NCBI GenBank assembly: GCA_964016985.1
Contig: OZ024827.1
Location: forward strand, 19,361,275 to 19,425,274
Source of the DNA: Anodontia alba
Taxonomy: Eukaryota; Mollusca; Bivalvia; Lucinida; Lucinidae
Direction: 5' to 3'
DNA: 64,000 bases
The notes beneath the pieces are model-generated. The model made no database searches and was not told where the DNA came from. It worked only from the letters and a program-made list of their open reading frames with translations. The position numbers were made by a program, and so were the translations under genes. Shown here in pieces: positions 44,631 through 56,141 of this stretch (position 1 is the first letter of the stretch; each line of letters begins with the position of its first letter).

Positions 44631-44749
44631 GTCCAGATTTTACAGATAACCCTCTTTACACTGCACTCTGACGTCATACCGATATGACTAGCGCGGCTAC
44701 AAATAACCGTTACCTGAATGCCGTTTGATTTCATTGGTAAATAATAAAA

Positions 44750-45013
44750 CATTACGAAAACATACTGAAATTTTTACCACCAAAAAATAAAATTTTCAGA
44801 TGAAAAATTCTGATAATTTTCATATTTCTGCTCAAAACATAGACTGTGGGTACTCGTTAGAACCGCCTCCTCGAGGCGGTTCTAACGAGTACACACAATC
44901 TATGTTTTTGAGCAGAAATAAGAATAATAATGTATACCCCTGTAAACCCCAGTTTTACTATATAAAAGTGGGGTTTAAGGGTGTCAAAATTATATAGGCA
45001 TGTTTTCGTGATG
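44750..45013 (-). mobile_element. PAL1, B-A orientation
   Basis: B arm lacks ~15 bp after CATTACGAAAACATACT; core CCTCCTCGAGG; right end GCATGTTTTCGTGATG. Confidence 0.85.
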
Positions 45014-45563
45014 TCACGGGGATAACTACCTTAAGGAAATTTTGGTGTTTGTATACTATGGCTCGATTGTAAACAATCGATCCAAATAATTTACTTTTTC
45101 GCCTGTGTATAGCTGTTTGCTGTCGAAACAAGACCAGATTTAATTCATTCGTAATTCTCAACTTAGAAGTGGAGACCCCTAACCTCACCAGCCCACTGCA
45201 TGTTACATGTATGATGTATAATCATACAACGTCATATCTGTGGTAACGAATGAGGCACGCTGAATTTGAGTCCTCCGTGAAATCACCTGACCAGTAAATG
45301 ACACCAAAATCTGACCAATCAAACTAGCTTACCAGTTAACGGTAATGTTATTGCTTAGACAAACACTATTACCTATGTGCTTTTTCATTGATAAATACAG
45401 GTACGAATGCAGTTTTCATTGACAAATACAGGTATCACGATATTGTTTGTCTAAGGATTTACGCATGGGCGTGGTTATAGCCTTCTGACGGAGGAGTCAA
45501 ATTACGATCGTGGTCTTCTTTGTTTGAACATGGTATATGGGAATGCTGCAGAATGTATAAGTA
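45014..45563. other. intron sequence, nothing recognised
   Basis: Includes a short near-repeat (GATAAATACAGGTACGAATG / GACAAATACAGGTATCACG). No exon. Confidence 0.5.
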
Positions 45564-46187
45564 CAGTCGAACTTCAATGACTCAAACATCTTTGAACCCT
45601 ATAAATTTATTCACGACATTGGTTTTTCGGGGCACTGAGAGTTACATGTGGTCTTAGGGCCAGGTCAGGAGGTGAATGTGGATGATTTAGGAATGTGGTT
45701 TCAATCTTCTATAAAATTATGTTACGTCGAAGATACTCATTAGAATCGCATCATTCTAATGAGTAACCACAACATATATTTTGACGGTAACATAAGATTT
45801 CCCTTAAATATTTGCTTTCTTGGGCTATCGGAATAATAAAAACGGATTCGAATCGCCACGCCATCACGAAAACACACCTATATAATTTTGACCCCCTTAA
45901 ACCACCCCCCACCTTTTATATAGTAAAACTGAGGTTTACAGGGGTATACATCATTTTTCTTATTTTGCTAAAAAAATATGTGTGGGTACTCCTTAGAACC
46001 TCCTCGCCGAGGCGGTTCTAACGAGTGCCCTTAATTTATGTTTTGAGCAGAAATATGAAAAATAGCAGATTTTTTTATCTGAATTTTTTCTTTTTATGGT
46101 TGTAAAATTTTTTATATATTTGAATGGGCGTGTTTTCGTAATGCAATAAACGAGCTATCGGTGTTCCGAGTCATTGAAGTTTTACTA
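45564..46187. mobile_element. pogo-like MITE family T2 carrying a PAL1 copy
   Basis: Left end CAGTCGAACTTCAATGACTC, right end GAGTCATTGAAGTTTTACT. Own centre at 45731-45782 is a short palindrome ACTCATTAGAATCGC / ATTCTAATGAGT. PAL1 sits at 45862-46143. Confidence 0.8.
45862..46143 (+). mobile_element. PAL1, A-B orientation, nested in a T2 MITE
   Basis: CATCACGAAAACACACC left, GGGCGTGTTTTCGTAATG right, central base C. Part of the core flank is altered (AAAAAAATATGTGTGGGTAC). Confidence 0.88.
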
Positions 46188-46311
46188 TATAAATGTATGC
46201 CAAACAGGAAATCTCAGGGCAAGGCCATGCATATGTGCGTGCTGTTCTACTCTGCGCACATACAAAACGCAATCTGTTCTTCCCGGCAGCTATAGCCTTA
46301 TTACAACTTAC

Positions 46312-46438
46312 CGCCAAAATATATCCCACCTCTGTCTTTAATTTCTTTCTCAAATGTGTTAAGCCCGGCGTGAAATCTTTCTAAATATCTTCTATTCTCA
46401 CCCAAGGAAAACAGAGCACCATAATAGGGACCTGTTAC
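46312..46438 (-). CDS. glutathione S-transferase omega, middle exon
   Basis: On the - strand: acceptor TTTGTAATCAACAG, 42 codons plus one base, donor GTAAGT. Starts in phase 0 and ends in phase 1, matching the donor at 51030 and the acceptor at 41839 exactly. It encodes VTGPYYGALFSLGENRRYLE, RFHAGLNTFEKEIKDRGG and IYFG; the junction codon makes Gly, giving IYFGGHSPMMIDF across the splice. This is the helical C-terminal domain of GST omega. The short exon was found by matching the family motif and splice phases. Confidence 0.85.
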
Positions 46439-46797
46439 CTGTTGATTACAAATCAAATACACAAAAAATTTGCATGTTCAAAGTCTAAGAAAAGACAGAA
46501 AATGCATTTGTAACACACTATACTCCTAACAACATAAATGCTAGCCTAGCTACTAGGCCAATATATAAGTATGTTTGTCACTTTTTGTTTACTTATTTTT
46601 TTTTTTTTTTTTTTTTTTTCATTTATATTCTACTTTTTGATTCAATGTTTAGCTAGTCTATGGTTGAACTTTTCTTCTGTGGTTGTCTCTGAAATCCAGA
46701 CCATATTATCTATAGACTATTCACAGACCTCAATAAGCCAAAAAATATATATGTATATTTCTAAGCCTTGGGCAAGGCTACATAAATGCCAAAATTA
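46439..46797. other. intron sequence
   Basis: T-run at 46597-46619, otherwise nothing supported. Confidence 0.5.
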
Positions 46798-46924
46798 AAC
46801 AAGAGGGCCGTATGGCCCTGGATTGCTCACCTTGAGGAAGTGATTATGCCATGGCTTGAGAGATGTCGATTAAAGGTGGCCATTTTGTCTGGTTGCCATT
46901 GCGAAACTTTAAAGTAGAAAATTT

Positions 46925-47785
46925 CCAAACCAGCAGCAGGGAAAGACCATGTGAAGCAGCAGCAGGGAAAGAAGACCTTGTGAACCAGCAGCAGGGAAAG
47001 ACAATGTGAAGCAGCAGCAGGGAAAGAAGACCTTGTGAACCAGTAGCAGGGAAAGAAAACCATGTGAACCAGCAGCAGGGAAAGAAGACCTTGTGAACCA
47101 GCAGCAGGGAAAGAAGACCTTGTGAACCAGCAGCAGGGAAAGAAGACCATGTGAACCAGCAGCAGGGAAAGAAGACCTTGTGAACCAGCAGAAGGTAAAG
47201 AAGACCATGTGAACCAGCAGCAGGGAAAGAAGACCTTGTGAACCAGCAGCAGGGAAAGAAGACCATGTGCCCCAGCAGCAGGGAAAGAAGACCTTGTGAA
47301 CCAGCAGCAGGGAAAGAAGAACATGTGAACCAGCAGCAGGGAAAGAAGACCTTGTGAAGCAGCAGCAGTGAAAGAAGACCTTGTGAACCAGCAGCAGGGA
47401 AAGAAGACCATGTGAACCAGCAGCAGGGAAAGAAGTACTTGTGAACTAGCAGCAGGGAAAGAAGACCATGTGAACTAGCAGCACGGAAAGAAGACCTTGT
47501 AAACCAGCAGCAGGGAAAGAAGACCATGTGAACCAGCAGCAGGGAAAGAAGGCCTTGTGAACCAGCAGCAGGGAAACAAGACCATGTGAACCAGCAGCAG
47601 GGAAAGAAGACATTGTGAACCAGCAGCAGGGAAAGAAGACCATGTGAACCAGCAGCAGGGAAAGAAGACCTTAAGAACCAGGAGCAAGGAAAGAAGACCA
47701 TGTGAACCAGCAGCAGGGAAAGATGACCATATGAAGCAGCAGCAAGGAAGAAGACCCTGTGCAGCACCAGCAGGGAAGAAGAAGG
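46925..47785. repeat. 30-bp minisatellite, ~28 units
   Basis: Unit ACCAGCAGCAGGGAAAGAAG plus ACCWTGTGA. The period is a multiple of three, so frames of up to ~300 codons stay open on the - strand (repeating PCCWFTRSSFPAAGS); no start context, splice sites or non-repeat flanks support a protein. Confidence 0.9.
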
Positions 47786-47962
47786 CTTTACAGAGCTTGT
47801 TGGCCATTTTTTTCAGCCGAGCAGAACCATTTTAATAATTTTAGTTAAGAGCCATTACTGTGAAATTATATTGAAACTGGGGCACTGGCCGCGAAGGAGA
47901 AGTCTTTTAAAAGTTTGCTTTTTTCTTGCTTTTTTTTTTTTTTTTTTGTTTTTGATTTTTGC

Positions 47963-47963
<1 letters not shown>

Positions 47964-48019
<56 letters not shown>

Positions 48020-48034
48020 CGTGCGTGTGTGTGT
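47964..48034. repeat. (GT)n microsatellite
   Basis: Pure GT run with a few GC variants at its right end. Confidence 0.95.
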
Positions 48035-48322
48035 TTTGTTTTGTTTTGTTTTGTTTTGTTCTTCAATTCTTGGCTCTGGTGGTCATTTGTTCAGCCGAGC
48101 GGAACCATTTTAGCAATTTTGGTAGAGAGCCAAAAAGGGAACATTTCTATGAAATTCTATTAGTGGAACAATTCTGTAAAATTTGGAGGACATTGGATTA
48201 GTAGTTTAAAAGATGTCATTTAAAGAAATTCTTGACGACGCATGCTGCACAGACGCACAACGGATACAGGGTGATCACAACAGCTCACCTTCAGCACTTA
48301 TGCTCCGGGTGAGCTAAGAAAA

Positions 48323-48590
48323 AGTACATATTCAGTAAAATAGGCCGTTTTATCTACACAGTCTAAAATAGTATACTAGGTTTCTCCAAAATTGTTCGGA
48401 CAAGACTGCACTTATACCAATGACGTTACCTTTCCTTTATTGTATATAAAGTAATTTCCGCTAATAAACACGACGCACGAAAAGTCAGCAATGTCAGAAG
48501 AAAACGGTTTACATAATTTCCAATATTTTTTCGCTCAACTCGACCCAGGTTTCTTATACAAACTTATACAAGATCACTTTACTTTTGAGG
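48323..48590. other. intron sequence, nothing recognised
   Basis: No supported feature. Confidence 0.5.
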
Positions 48591-48790
48591 CCCTTTCAGG
48601 GGTTTTGGGGAAGAGGGGAATAAGGTCATTTATTTCAGGGGAACAAGGGAACAAAAGTCTAAAACTGAAGAAAACAGGGAAACAAAGGCAAACAGAAAAC
48701 ATAGAAAATCAAGATTTTGATTTGTAGAACAAGGGAAAATGCCGATTTTTTTTCAGGGGACCAAGGGAACAGGTACCCCCTTTCCCCTGG
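48590..48790. repeat. GGGAACAAGGGAACA repeat, uninterrupted copy
   Basis: AG-rich repeat with AAGTCTAAAACTGAAG and GGAAAATGCCGATTT. The second copy (49615-50680) is split by an 850-bp insertion. Confidence 0.7.
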
Positions 48791-49349
48791 GAGGACCTCA
48801 CTTTTGTGGATTGGAGTTTTGTCACTTCCCGTTTGCTTTACTCCACACCATTTCGCTTCTGAAAATGTGTCAGCTCTATGAGGACAGAATTTGCTCCAAG
48901 AGGAAGAAAATTGGTCTACCATCATGAAAACATACCAATAATATGAAAATAGGCTTAGCCTAAATGCGAGCACAGCACAGACCTATCTGTAGTCTCTTCA
49001 AATGTCCTTCACAGCATCAATAAAGAATCAATATCAGTATATAAAAACATATTTAAATCAATAATAAATAATAAACATAATCATCAAAATATGTTCGTGA
49101 CACTTATTGACACTCTTTTCTTGTCACTTCGTGATGCTTATTAGTAAGACCCAAATTTTGTGAATAGCGATATAATCAAGTCCGCCCCAGTTCTGCCAGC
49201 TTCCGATGAAAACTTCCGGGAAGAAAAAAAGGAAGAAAACTGGTTAGAGCGATTTCTGCTGAAAATATATATATTTGTATGTTACTTTTCCTTGGTCATA
49301 TTCTCTATCGTAGAGCTCACTTCGTTCGCGGCGCGTCGCGAGCTATGTT

Positions 49350-49573
49350 CATTATACTTTTACATAGTAAAACTGTAGTTTACAAGGGTATAAATTATTT
49401 TTCTTATTTCTGCTCAAAAACATAGATTGTGGGTACTCGTTAGAATTTTAACGAGTACCTACAATCTATGTTCCGAGCAGAAATATTAAAAAATATCAGA
49501 ATTTTTATCTGAAAACTTTCAGTTTTGGGTGTTGAAATTTTCAATATATTTGAATAGGAGTGTTTTCGTAATG
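49350..49573 (+). mobile_element. PAL1, A-B orientation, left end and core tip lost
   Basis: Begins inside arm A (TTTTACATAGTAAAACTG); the core is reduced to GTACTCGTTAGAA / TTTTAACGAGTAC without the GCCTCG tip. Right end GTGTTTTCGTAATG. Confidence 0.85.
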
Positions 49574-49744
49574 TCGATCAGGGAAAACAATTGCTACCTC
49601 TGGGAGTAGAGAGGTTCCTTGAGGCTCTCCAGGGGTTTTGGGGAACAGGTGAATAAGGCCATTTATTTCAGGGGAACAAGGAAACAAAAGTCTAAAACTG
49701 AAGGGAACAGGGGACCAAAGGCAACTTTGGAACAGGGAACATAG

Positions 49745-50598
49745 ATGATACTGGAGTGTCAGGGTGCATTTTATGACCAGTCTGATCTTGGTCTGCACTG
49801 TTTGCTTAGGCCTATCTGTCCCAATACTCAGAATCATTACGGTAAGAGGAAATAATATGGCATTTTAGCTCTTGATAGGATTTCTTGTGCAATGATTTGG
49901 TCATTTGTTGTCATGAATTTGACATTATCGGGGATCAATTATAAAATTTCAAAGTCTATGACCTTGACCTTGAGGTCAATGGCATGGGATGGGTAATGAC
50001 GAATAAAACTTTGGACCTGTATCTATTATCATTCAAAAGATGAACCAATTCTATCATATGGTTTGGAAAATATGAGTTCTTAAAACACTTTAATATAAAA
50101 TTTCTAAGTTCTTAACTCTGATCTTGAGGTCAAGACCAAGGGCAGTGAGTATTGCTGAATAAAACTTTGGACCTGAATCTGTCATCATGTCAAATATGAA
50201 CAAAATTCGTCATATGGTTTGGAAAATATAAGCTCTTAAAAAACTTTAATATAAAACTTTTATGTCTGTGACCTTGACCTTGAGGTCATAGGCATGGACA
50301 GTGTATTGCTGAATAAAACTTTGGAACTGTATCTATCATCAAAGTAAATATGAACAAAATCTATCGTATAGTTTGGAAAATATGAGCTCTTAAAAAATCT
50401 TTAACATTAAAACTTTCAAAGTCCATGACCCCGACCTGACCTTGACCTTGAGGTAATGGCTGGGGTATCGGTGAATAAAACTTTAAAGCTATATCTCTCA
50501 TCAACCAAAATTATCAAATGGTCTGGAAAATATAAGCGTAAATTTGGACGCCAACGCCGACGCCGTGGGTATCGCAATAACTCTAAGGCGAGCTAAAA
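49745..50598. mobile_element. insertion with internal ~120-170-bp repeats, ending GAGCTAAAAA
   Basis: Interrupts the GGGAACAAGG repeat (left part 49615-49744, right part 50599-50680). The interior repeats ATGGTTTGGAAAATAT, CTTAAAAAACTTTAATATAA and CTTGACCTTGAGGTCA about four times. The end GGCGAGCTAAAAA resembles E1 elements. Confidence 0.65.
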
Positions 50599-51029
50599 AC
50601 CAAGATTTTAATTTCGGGGAACAAGGGAAAATGCCGATTTATTTTCATGAGAACAAGGGAACAGGGAGGGCATCACCCTTTTCAGAAGAGGGCGAAACAA
50701 TTTTGAAAAAAGTTGTCTCCCCTGAAAGTATATCAATCCCTTTATCCATTTGCGCCTAGCGTCCCATAAAAGAGATATTGGCAAACAGTATAGACCCAGA
50801 TCAGACGCCGCAGAATGATCAGGGTTTACATCAAATACAGGAATTTCTATAAAACATGGTTATAAATAAATATAATCAGACACCCCAGATATTGGAAATG
50901 GACCGGTCCAAAGAGTTGAGGTAGACGATTCCACTTGGCATAAATGGGTTAAAAAAGAATGGAGAAAAATAATCAGACTACGAGGAAGCGTAGCCTGGCC
51001 TGCGTTTTGCTGTTTTTTTCCTCTATTAC

Positions 51030-51220
51030 CTCGGAAAAGCGTTCAATTATTCGTTTGTCTCTTGCGTGGTCTTTGGAAATGAGTTGACTACTGTTGTAAA
51101 CTTCGTCCAGATACTCGCAACAGTCAACTGACTCGCACATCACATGGCCATCAAGTTCAATGACGGGCACCAAACCTCGGGGATTTCTATCGATAAACCA
51201 TCTTGGTTTGCTCTCCAAAT
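51030..51220 (-). CDS. glutathione S-transferase omega, N-terminal-domain exon
   Basis: On the - strand: acceptor AATAAATATAG, donor GTAATAGA. Two bases complete an upstream codon, then 63 codons; phase 0 out. It encodes LESKPRWFIDRNPRGLVPVI, ELDGHVMCESVDCCEYLDEV and DHARDKRIIERFSE. NPRGxVPV holds the cis-proline of the thioredoxin fold, and CES is the glutathione-binding Glu-Ser. The exon with the omega active site (CPF/CPY type) is missing; it should lie in the gap or right of 64000. Total in window ~184 of the ~240 residues usual for the family. Confidence 0.87.
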
Positions 51221-51248
51221 CTATATTTATTATTTCGTGCCTAAAACA

Positions 51249-51852
51249 AACAAGAGGACCATGGAGGTCCTATATCGCTCACCTGAGCAAACAGATTTGC
51301 ATACTTACTATGGAAGTTTCAGCCAAGTTTACTGCTCTAAGATTATTGTATAAATTTTATAGCCCTGTCCCCTAGCGGCCATGTTTTTTAATACATCATG
51401 AAGGCTTGAACTGAATTTTGATAGAGGGTCACCAAAGGAACATTTCTGCCAAGTTATATTGAAATCGGTCGAAATCGGTCAAGTGGTTTCTGACAAAAAG
51501 TTTTTTTTAAAGTGCTTTAAATAGCCATATAGTGAAAATAAGTCCCGCCCATAGCAACCGTGTTTTCTGACGAATCAAGACAGCTTGAACAAACTTCGCA
51601 GAGAGTCACCAAAGGAACATTCCTGTCATGTGATATTGAAATCGGTTCAGTGGTTTCTAACAAGATTTTTCAAGTGTTCTATTTAGATATATAGGGAAAT
51701 AAAGTCCACCATCACCCCGCTTCAAGCAGCCATGTTTTTGACGAATCATGATTGCTTGAACAATCTTGGTAGATGGTCACCGAAGTAACATTCCTGCCAA
51801 GTAATATTGAAATCAGTAAAGTGGTTTTTGACAAGTAGAATTTTAATGTTTT
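51249..51852. mobile_element. element E1, truncated by the gap
   Basis: Starts AACAAGAGGACCATGGAGGT, CGCTCACCTGAG; the interior has three ~170-bp repeats with TCACCAAAGGAACATTTCTG and TATTGAAATCGG. The right end is lost in the Ns. Confidence 0.75.
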
Positions 51853-52052
51853 NNNNNNNNNNNNNNNNNNNNNNNNNNNNNNNNNNNNNNNNNNNNNNNN
51901 NNNNNNNNNNNNNNNNNNNNNNNNNNNNNNNNNNNNNNNNNNNNNNNNNNNNNNNNNNNNNNNNNNNNNNNNNNNNNNNNNNNNNNNNNNNNNNNNNNNN
52001 NNNNNNNNNNNNNNNNNNNNNNNNNNNNNNNNNNNNNNNNNNNNNNNNNNNN
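51853..52052. other. assembly gap, 200 N
   Basis: Exactly 200 Ns; real length unknown. The sequence resumes inside the core of a PAL1 palindrome. Confidence 0.99.
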
Positions 52053-52192
52053 CGGAGCGGTTCTTACGATTACCCACAATCTATGTGTTTGAGCAGAAAT
52101 AAAAATATAATTTATACCCCTGTAACCCCAGTTTTTTTCTATATAAAAGTGGAGTTTAAGTGGGTCAAAAATATATAGTCATGTTTTCGTGA
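52053..52192 (-). mobile_element. PAL1 right half, next to the gap
   Basis: Starts CGGAGCGGTTCTTACGATTA (right core stem) and ends arm A CATGTTTTCGTGATT. The left half is in the gap. Confidence 0.88.
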
Positions 52193-52528
52193 TTTTGTTT
52201 TTTGGTTTATTTTGTTTTGATTATTTTATTTATTTATTTTTTTTGTTGTTGTTATTGTTGTTTTGTATGTGTGTGTGTTTTGTTGTTGTTGTTTTTTTCG
52301 TTGTTGTTGTTTTTGTTGTTTTTATTATGAATAATTGCATGAAATAATTAATAGCTCTTATAATGTTCCAAATTTCCGGATGGGTTTACTACTTCATTAA
52401 GGTAAACGGAAAGTAAAATTTGAGGGCATTAAACATTGTAAGCCATGTTGTTGATCAGAAATATTTCTTCCATTTACCCTGATGACATTTTGGAACATTT
52501 TAAGAGCTAGTTATCATTTCAAGTTATA
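52193..52528. other. T/G-rich stretch and unremarkable DNA
   Basis: GTT-rich runs at 52200-52325, then nothing supported. Confidence 0.6.
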
Positions 52529-52790
52529 CATTACGAAAACACGCCTATTCAAATATATTGAAAATTTTATCTCCAAAAACACAGAAAATTTTCAGATAAA
52601 AATCTCCGATATTTTTCATATTTCTGCTCAAAACATAGATTGTGGGTACTCGTCAGAACCGCCTCGGCGAGGCGGATCTAACGAGTACCCACGAAATAAG
52701 AAAAATAATGTATACCACTGTAAACCCCAGTTTTTCTATATAAAAGTGGGTTTAAGGGGGTCAACATTATATAGACATGTTTACGTGATG
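52529..52790 (-). mobile_element. PAL1, B-A orientation
   Basis: CATTACGAAAACACGCCTAT left, ACATGTTTACGTGATG right; central base G; the segment after GAGTACCCAC is deleted. Confidence 0.88.
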
Positions 52791-52827
52791 ATCTGTTGTT
52801 GTTCGACCATAAGAGTGTTTATTTTCA

Positions 52828-52828
<1 letters not shown>

Positions 52829-52864
<36 letters not shown>

Positions 52865-52911
52865 TCCAGATACTACTCAGTTTCGTTTCACGACAACACC
52901 ATCCTAAGGGG

Positions 52912-52953
<42 letters not shown>
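52829..52953. repeat. (GT)n and (CT)n microsatellites
   Basis: (GT)n at 52829-52862 and (CT)n at 52917-52953. Confidence 0.95.
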
Positions 52954-52955
<2 letters not shown>

Positions 52956-53161
52956 TTCGTTATCGCAGTGAGTCTTATCTCATAATTTATTTTTGTGTAT
53001 TTGACGAATTCTGTTTAGTATGACAAGTCCTTATTAACAATAAAAAGGATGTTTCGAACGCCATTTTTGGCACAGTCACGAAGATTCCGGTAGTTCCTGA
53101 TACGACTATAGACATACCTCCAGATAAGGCACCTATTTTCAGACAAAAAAAATCTGATATG

Positions 53162-53262
53162 TTCTTATTTCTCCACAAAAACATATGGTGTGTACTTATT
53201 AGAAGCGTCTCGGCGAGGCGCTTCTAATGAGTACCCACAACGTTTGTTTTCGTGGAGGAATA
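53162..53262. repeat. short hairpin with PAL1-like core, CTCCACAAAAA arms
   Basis: TTTCTCCACAAAAACATATG, TTATTAGAAGCGTCTCG, G, CGAGGCGCTTCTAATGAGT, then GTTTTCGTGGAG. Core tip as in PAL1 but stem AAGCG instead of AACCG, and different outer arms. Confidence 0.85.
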
Positions 53263-54118
53263 ATATCAATTAATATGTGATTACACGCTCTTAACTGGAG
53301 TCGTATTCCCCTGCTTATATAAAGATGACCTACAATCAATTTGAAGACGATAACAAATTATTTGAAGCTTAGATGAGAATAATTCTGAATATATAATAAA
53401 AAAAAAAGTAGCTAACCTGCTTTGTAACACTTCTGATTATTATTTTCCATTATTGTATCACATGTATTTCAACATGTTGTGTGAATTTGTCACGCCACGG
53501 GACTGTGTATTTCGATTATATCAAGAAAGGTAAATAAGGATATTGAATCGCCCAGCTTAACTAGAAGTTATTTCCCTTGATATGTTACACATGCGTTTTA
53601 ACAGGGCTTTCACAGCAGAAAACATTTCTTATTTTGCCCAGAAAACAGGATTTGACATTTCACGCAAATTGTTCCCAACTGAGACAATTTGCATGAAGTA
53701 CATGTATCAAACCCTTTTTTTTAATTCTGGGAATTTTTTTCTGATATTTTTGATAAAATGCCTAGCCTTTCCTATAAAAAGAATCATTTATTACTCGGGG
53801 AGAGGGGGTGGTTGGGGGTGGGGGGGTGGGGGGGCGGTGCGGGGGGACAGCTAACTTTTTATATATGGCATAGTATGGAAGTGCGTGCCGAATGGCCCCC
53901 TTTTTCAGCGCTGCCAGGTATATGCTTAGCTCGCTTTTTTCAACAAAAGTATATCACTGACCCGATTTTTCTTTATTCGTATGTGAAAGGCCCCATTTTC
54001 TCTGATATCCAGGTATATGCGTATATTTTTCGCTCAGAGATTTTTCGAGGCTGCTTGTTCACTTGGTATTCAATGAATTGACTGTTATATTTGTCTAACT
54101 ACCGGCGATAAATGTGTA
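53263..54118. other. no gene seen
   Basis: Holds a G-rich run at 53798-53847 and the CCCAGAAAACAGGATTTGAC dispersed repeat (~53638). No coding signal. Confidence 0.5.
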
Positions 54119-54407
54119 CATTACGAAAACACGCCTATTCAAATATATTGAAAATTTCACCATCAAAAACCGAAAGTTTTCAGAAAAAAATTCTGATGTT
54201 TTGTTTATTTCTGCTCAAAACATAGATTGTGGGTACTCGTTAGAACCGCATCACCGAGGCGGTTCTAACGAGTACCCACAATCGATGTTTTGGGGATTTT
54301 TTTTAGTAGTTATAAGAAAAATAATGTATACCCCTGTAAACCCCTTTTTTTCTGTATAAAAGTGGGGTTTAAGGAGGTCATAATTATATAGATATGTTTT
54401 CGTGATG
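54119..54407 (-). mobile_element. PAL1, B-A orientation
   Basis: CATTACGAAAACACGCCTAT left, GATATGTTTTCGTGATG right; core CATCACCGAGG has a mismatch; T-rich insertion after GATGTTTTGGGG. Confidence 0.88.
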
Positions 54408-54733
54408 TAAAACACCATAGGGCAGTATATGAATAGGTCAACATTTCAAACGACCAAGTATATGAATTGGTCTGTTTTTTTCAAAGACCAGGTATATACA
54501 AATACAAATATACCAATATACCAATATTTTATTGGCAACTAAATATTCTAACATGCTTATGGGCATACAATTTAGCAAGTGGAAATTGAATATATATGAA
54601 TGGGGTAGGTTTCGGAATACTGGCTCGCACACCCTTTTACCCAATTACCACCGTTAAGTAAATGAGACGGAATCCATATTCCGAAATTCTCACATTTAAA
54701 TGTATAATTACAATGTATCTGATACAGCATGAG
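54408..54733. other. no gene seen
   Basis: AT-rich with repeated CAGGTATATAC/CAAGTATATGAA motifs. Confidence 0.5.
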
Positions 54734-55017
54734 CATCGCGAAAACACGCCTATATAAATCTGACCCCTTTAAACCCCACTTTTATATAGTAAAAGTGGGG
54801 TTTACCGGGGTATACATTATTTTTCTTATTTAGCTAAAAAAACAACATATATTATGGGTACTCATTAGAACCTCCTCGCCGAGGCGGTTCTAACGAGTAC
54901 CCACAATCTATGTTTTGAGCAGAAATATGAAAAATATCATTTTTTTTTTTAGCTGAAAAGTTTCCTTTTTTGGTTGTAAAATTTTCAATATATTTGAATA
55001 GGCGTGTTTTCGTAATG
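54734..55017 (+). mobile_element. PAL1, A-B orientation
   Basis: CATCGCGAAAACACGCC left, GGCGTGTTTTCGTAATG right; central base C. Confidence 0.88.
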
Positions 55018-55382
55018 GCAAGTTGCCCATTGGCTCATGAGCTCTATGCTGCAGCCTGTATCAAATTCAGATGACTTTATTCTTCCCATCTCCCAAAAGG
55101 TAGATTTTCAAGACACAATCCATAATAGTAATGTTGTGCCCCATGCCAGGACACTTACTCCATGCCAGAATTCATTAGTGCACCCGTACCATACATTAAC
55201 CCTTAACGCTTACAAGGCCAAAGTTAGGCAAATTCAGCAGACGACAGACTGGTAATATATTTTTTTTCTAGTTTTCCCAGAAAATAGGATTTGCCAGTTC
55301 ATGCAAATTGTCTATTCAAATTCTATTTTCTGGTAAAAGTAAGAAAACTATTCGAAAACGTCGTTTGCTATATTTTAGCCAG

Positions 55383-55630
55383 GGTCCTGTTGTTCAAAAC
55401 TAACGATGTCGTTAGTTAACGATTTGTTATAATTTACATTGAGTGATATACAAATATGCTGAAATTTTTTTGCGGATAAAATGTGAGTAGCTCTTGCAGT
55501 GCAAAAGCTACTCACATTTTTTCTGCAAAAAATATCAGAATATTGTATATTGGATCTGCTAAAACAGTTAACGAAATGACACTTAACGAGTTCGTTAAGC
55601 TAACGACGCATTAAACAACTGGGCCCACTA
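55383..55630. mobile_element. snap-back MITE family T4, without PAL2
   Basis: Left GGGTCCTGTTGTTCAAAAC, ACGATGTCGTTAGTTAACG; right TTAAGCTAACGACGC, AACAACTGGGCCC. Central hairpin at 55449-55551 (GATAAAATGTGAGTAGCTC and GAGCTACTCAC-like partner). Its uninterrupted AGTTAACG segment is the empty site for PAL2 at 15654. Confidence 0.75.
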
Positions 55631-56141
55631 TGCTAAGTGTAAAATCGCTGAGCTAATTGTAACTGAGGACGTTCTAGTTTCTATTACGTTTCAGAGAAAA
55701 TAAGACTGGGCAGACTCTTCATATGAAAGGTTATGCCATCTTTCCTCTAAAAAAATAAACAAAAAAAAACAGAAAGCGTCTGCTGCAGTTGTGATCAGTG
55801 CTTTAGGGTTAAGCTTACCGAACCATACAAAGACCTCTTTGACAGAGGCAGAGAGCATCTAATTTGCATCGTATGTGGGTTATCCGATTACAATCAGAAT
55901 TCTGAAGTATGACACGTGGAAACGTACAGTATTCCATTTTATGATTACCCGAAAGACATGTCAGAGTTAACAGTGTAGATCCAGGTCCAGATTCTGAGTC
56001 TGAATAGGGGTAAACTTAGCTCTTTGAATGCTGGGTAATTTTGCATGCTTTTTTGTCGTCTGTGGATTTTGTTTTAAATTAACATTTTTTTTTTTTTTTT
56101 TTTCAAAAACATCTTTCAGGAATACCATCATGGTGTCAAAT
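55631..56141. other. no gene seen
   Basis: Unremarkable apart from a T-run at 56080-56103. Confidence 0.5.

Larger units (their letters stand above)
46798..48322. mobile_element. element E1 with expanded minisatellite
   Basis: Starts AACAAGAGGGCCGTATGGCC and TTGCTCACCTTGAG; ends ATGCTCCGGGTGAGCTAAGA. A 30-bp minisatellite and a (GT)n tract make up most of the interior. TTTAGCAATTTTGGTAGAG is shared with 33441-35247. Confidence 0.7.

Noticed and set aside
46844..47767. 307-codon open frame on the - strand
   Set aside because: It lies wholly in the 30-bp minisatellite; the period is a multiple of three, so all units stay open. No non-repeat protein sequence.
47866..48201. Val/Cys-rich frames
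   Set aside because: Translations of the (GT)n microsatellite.
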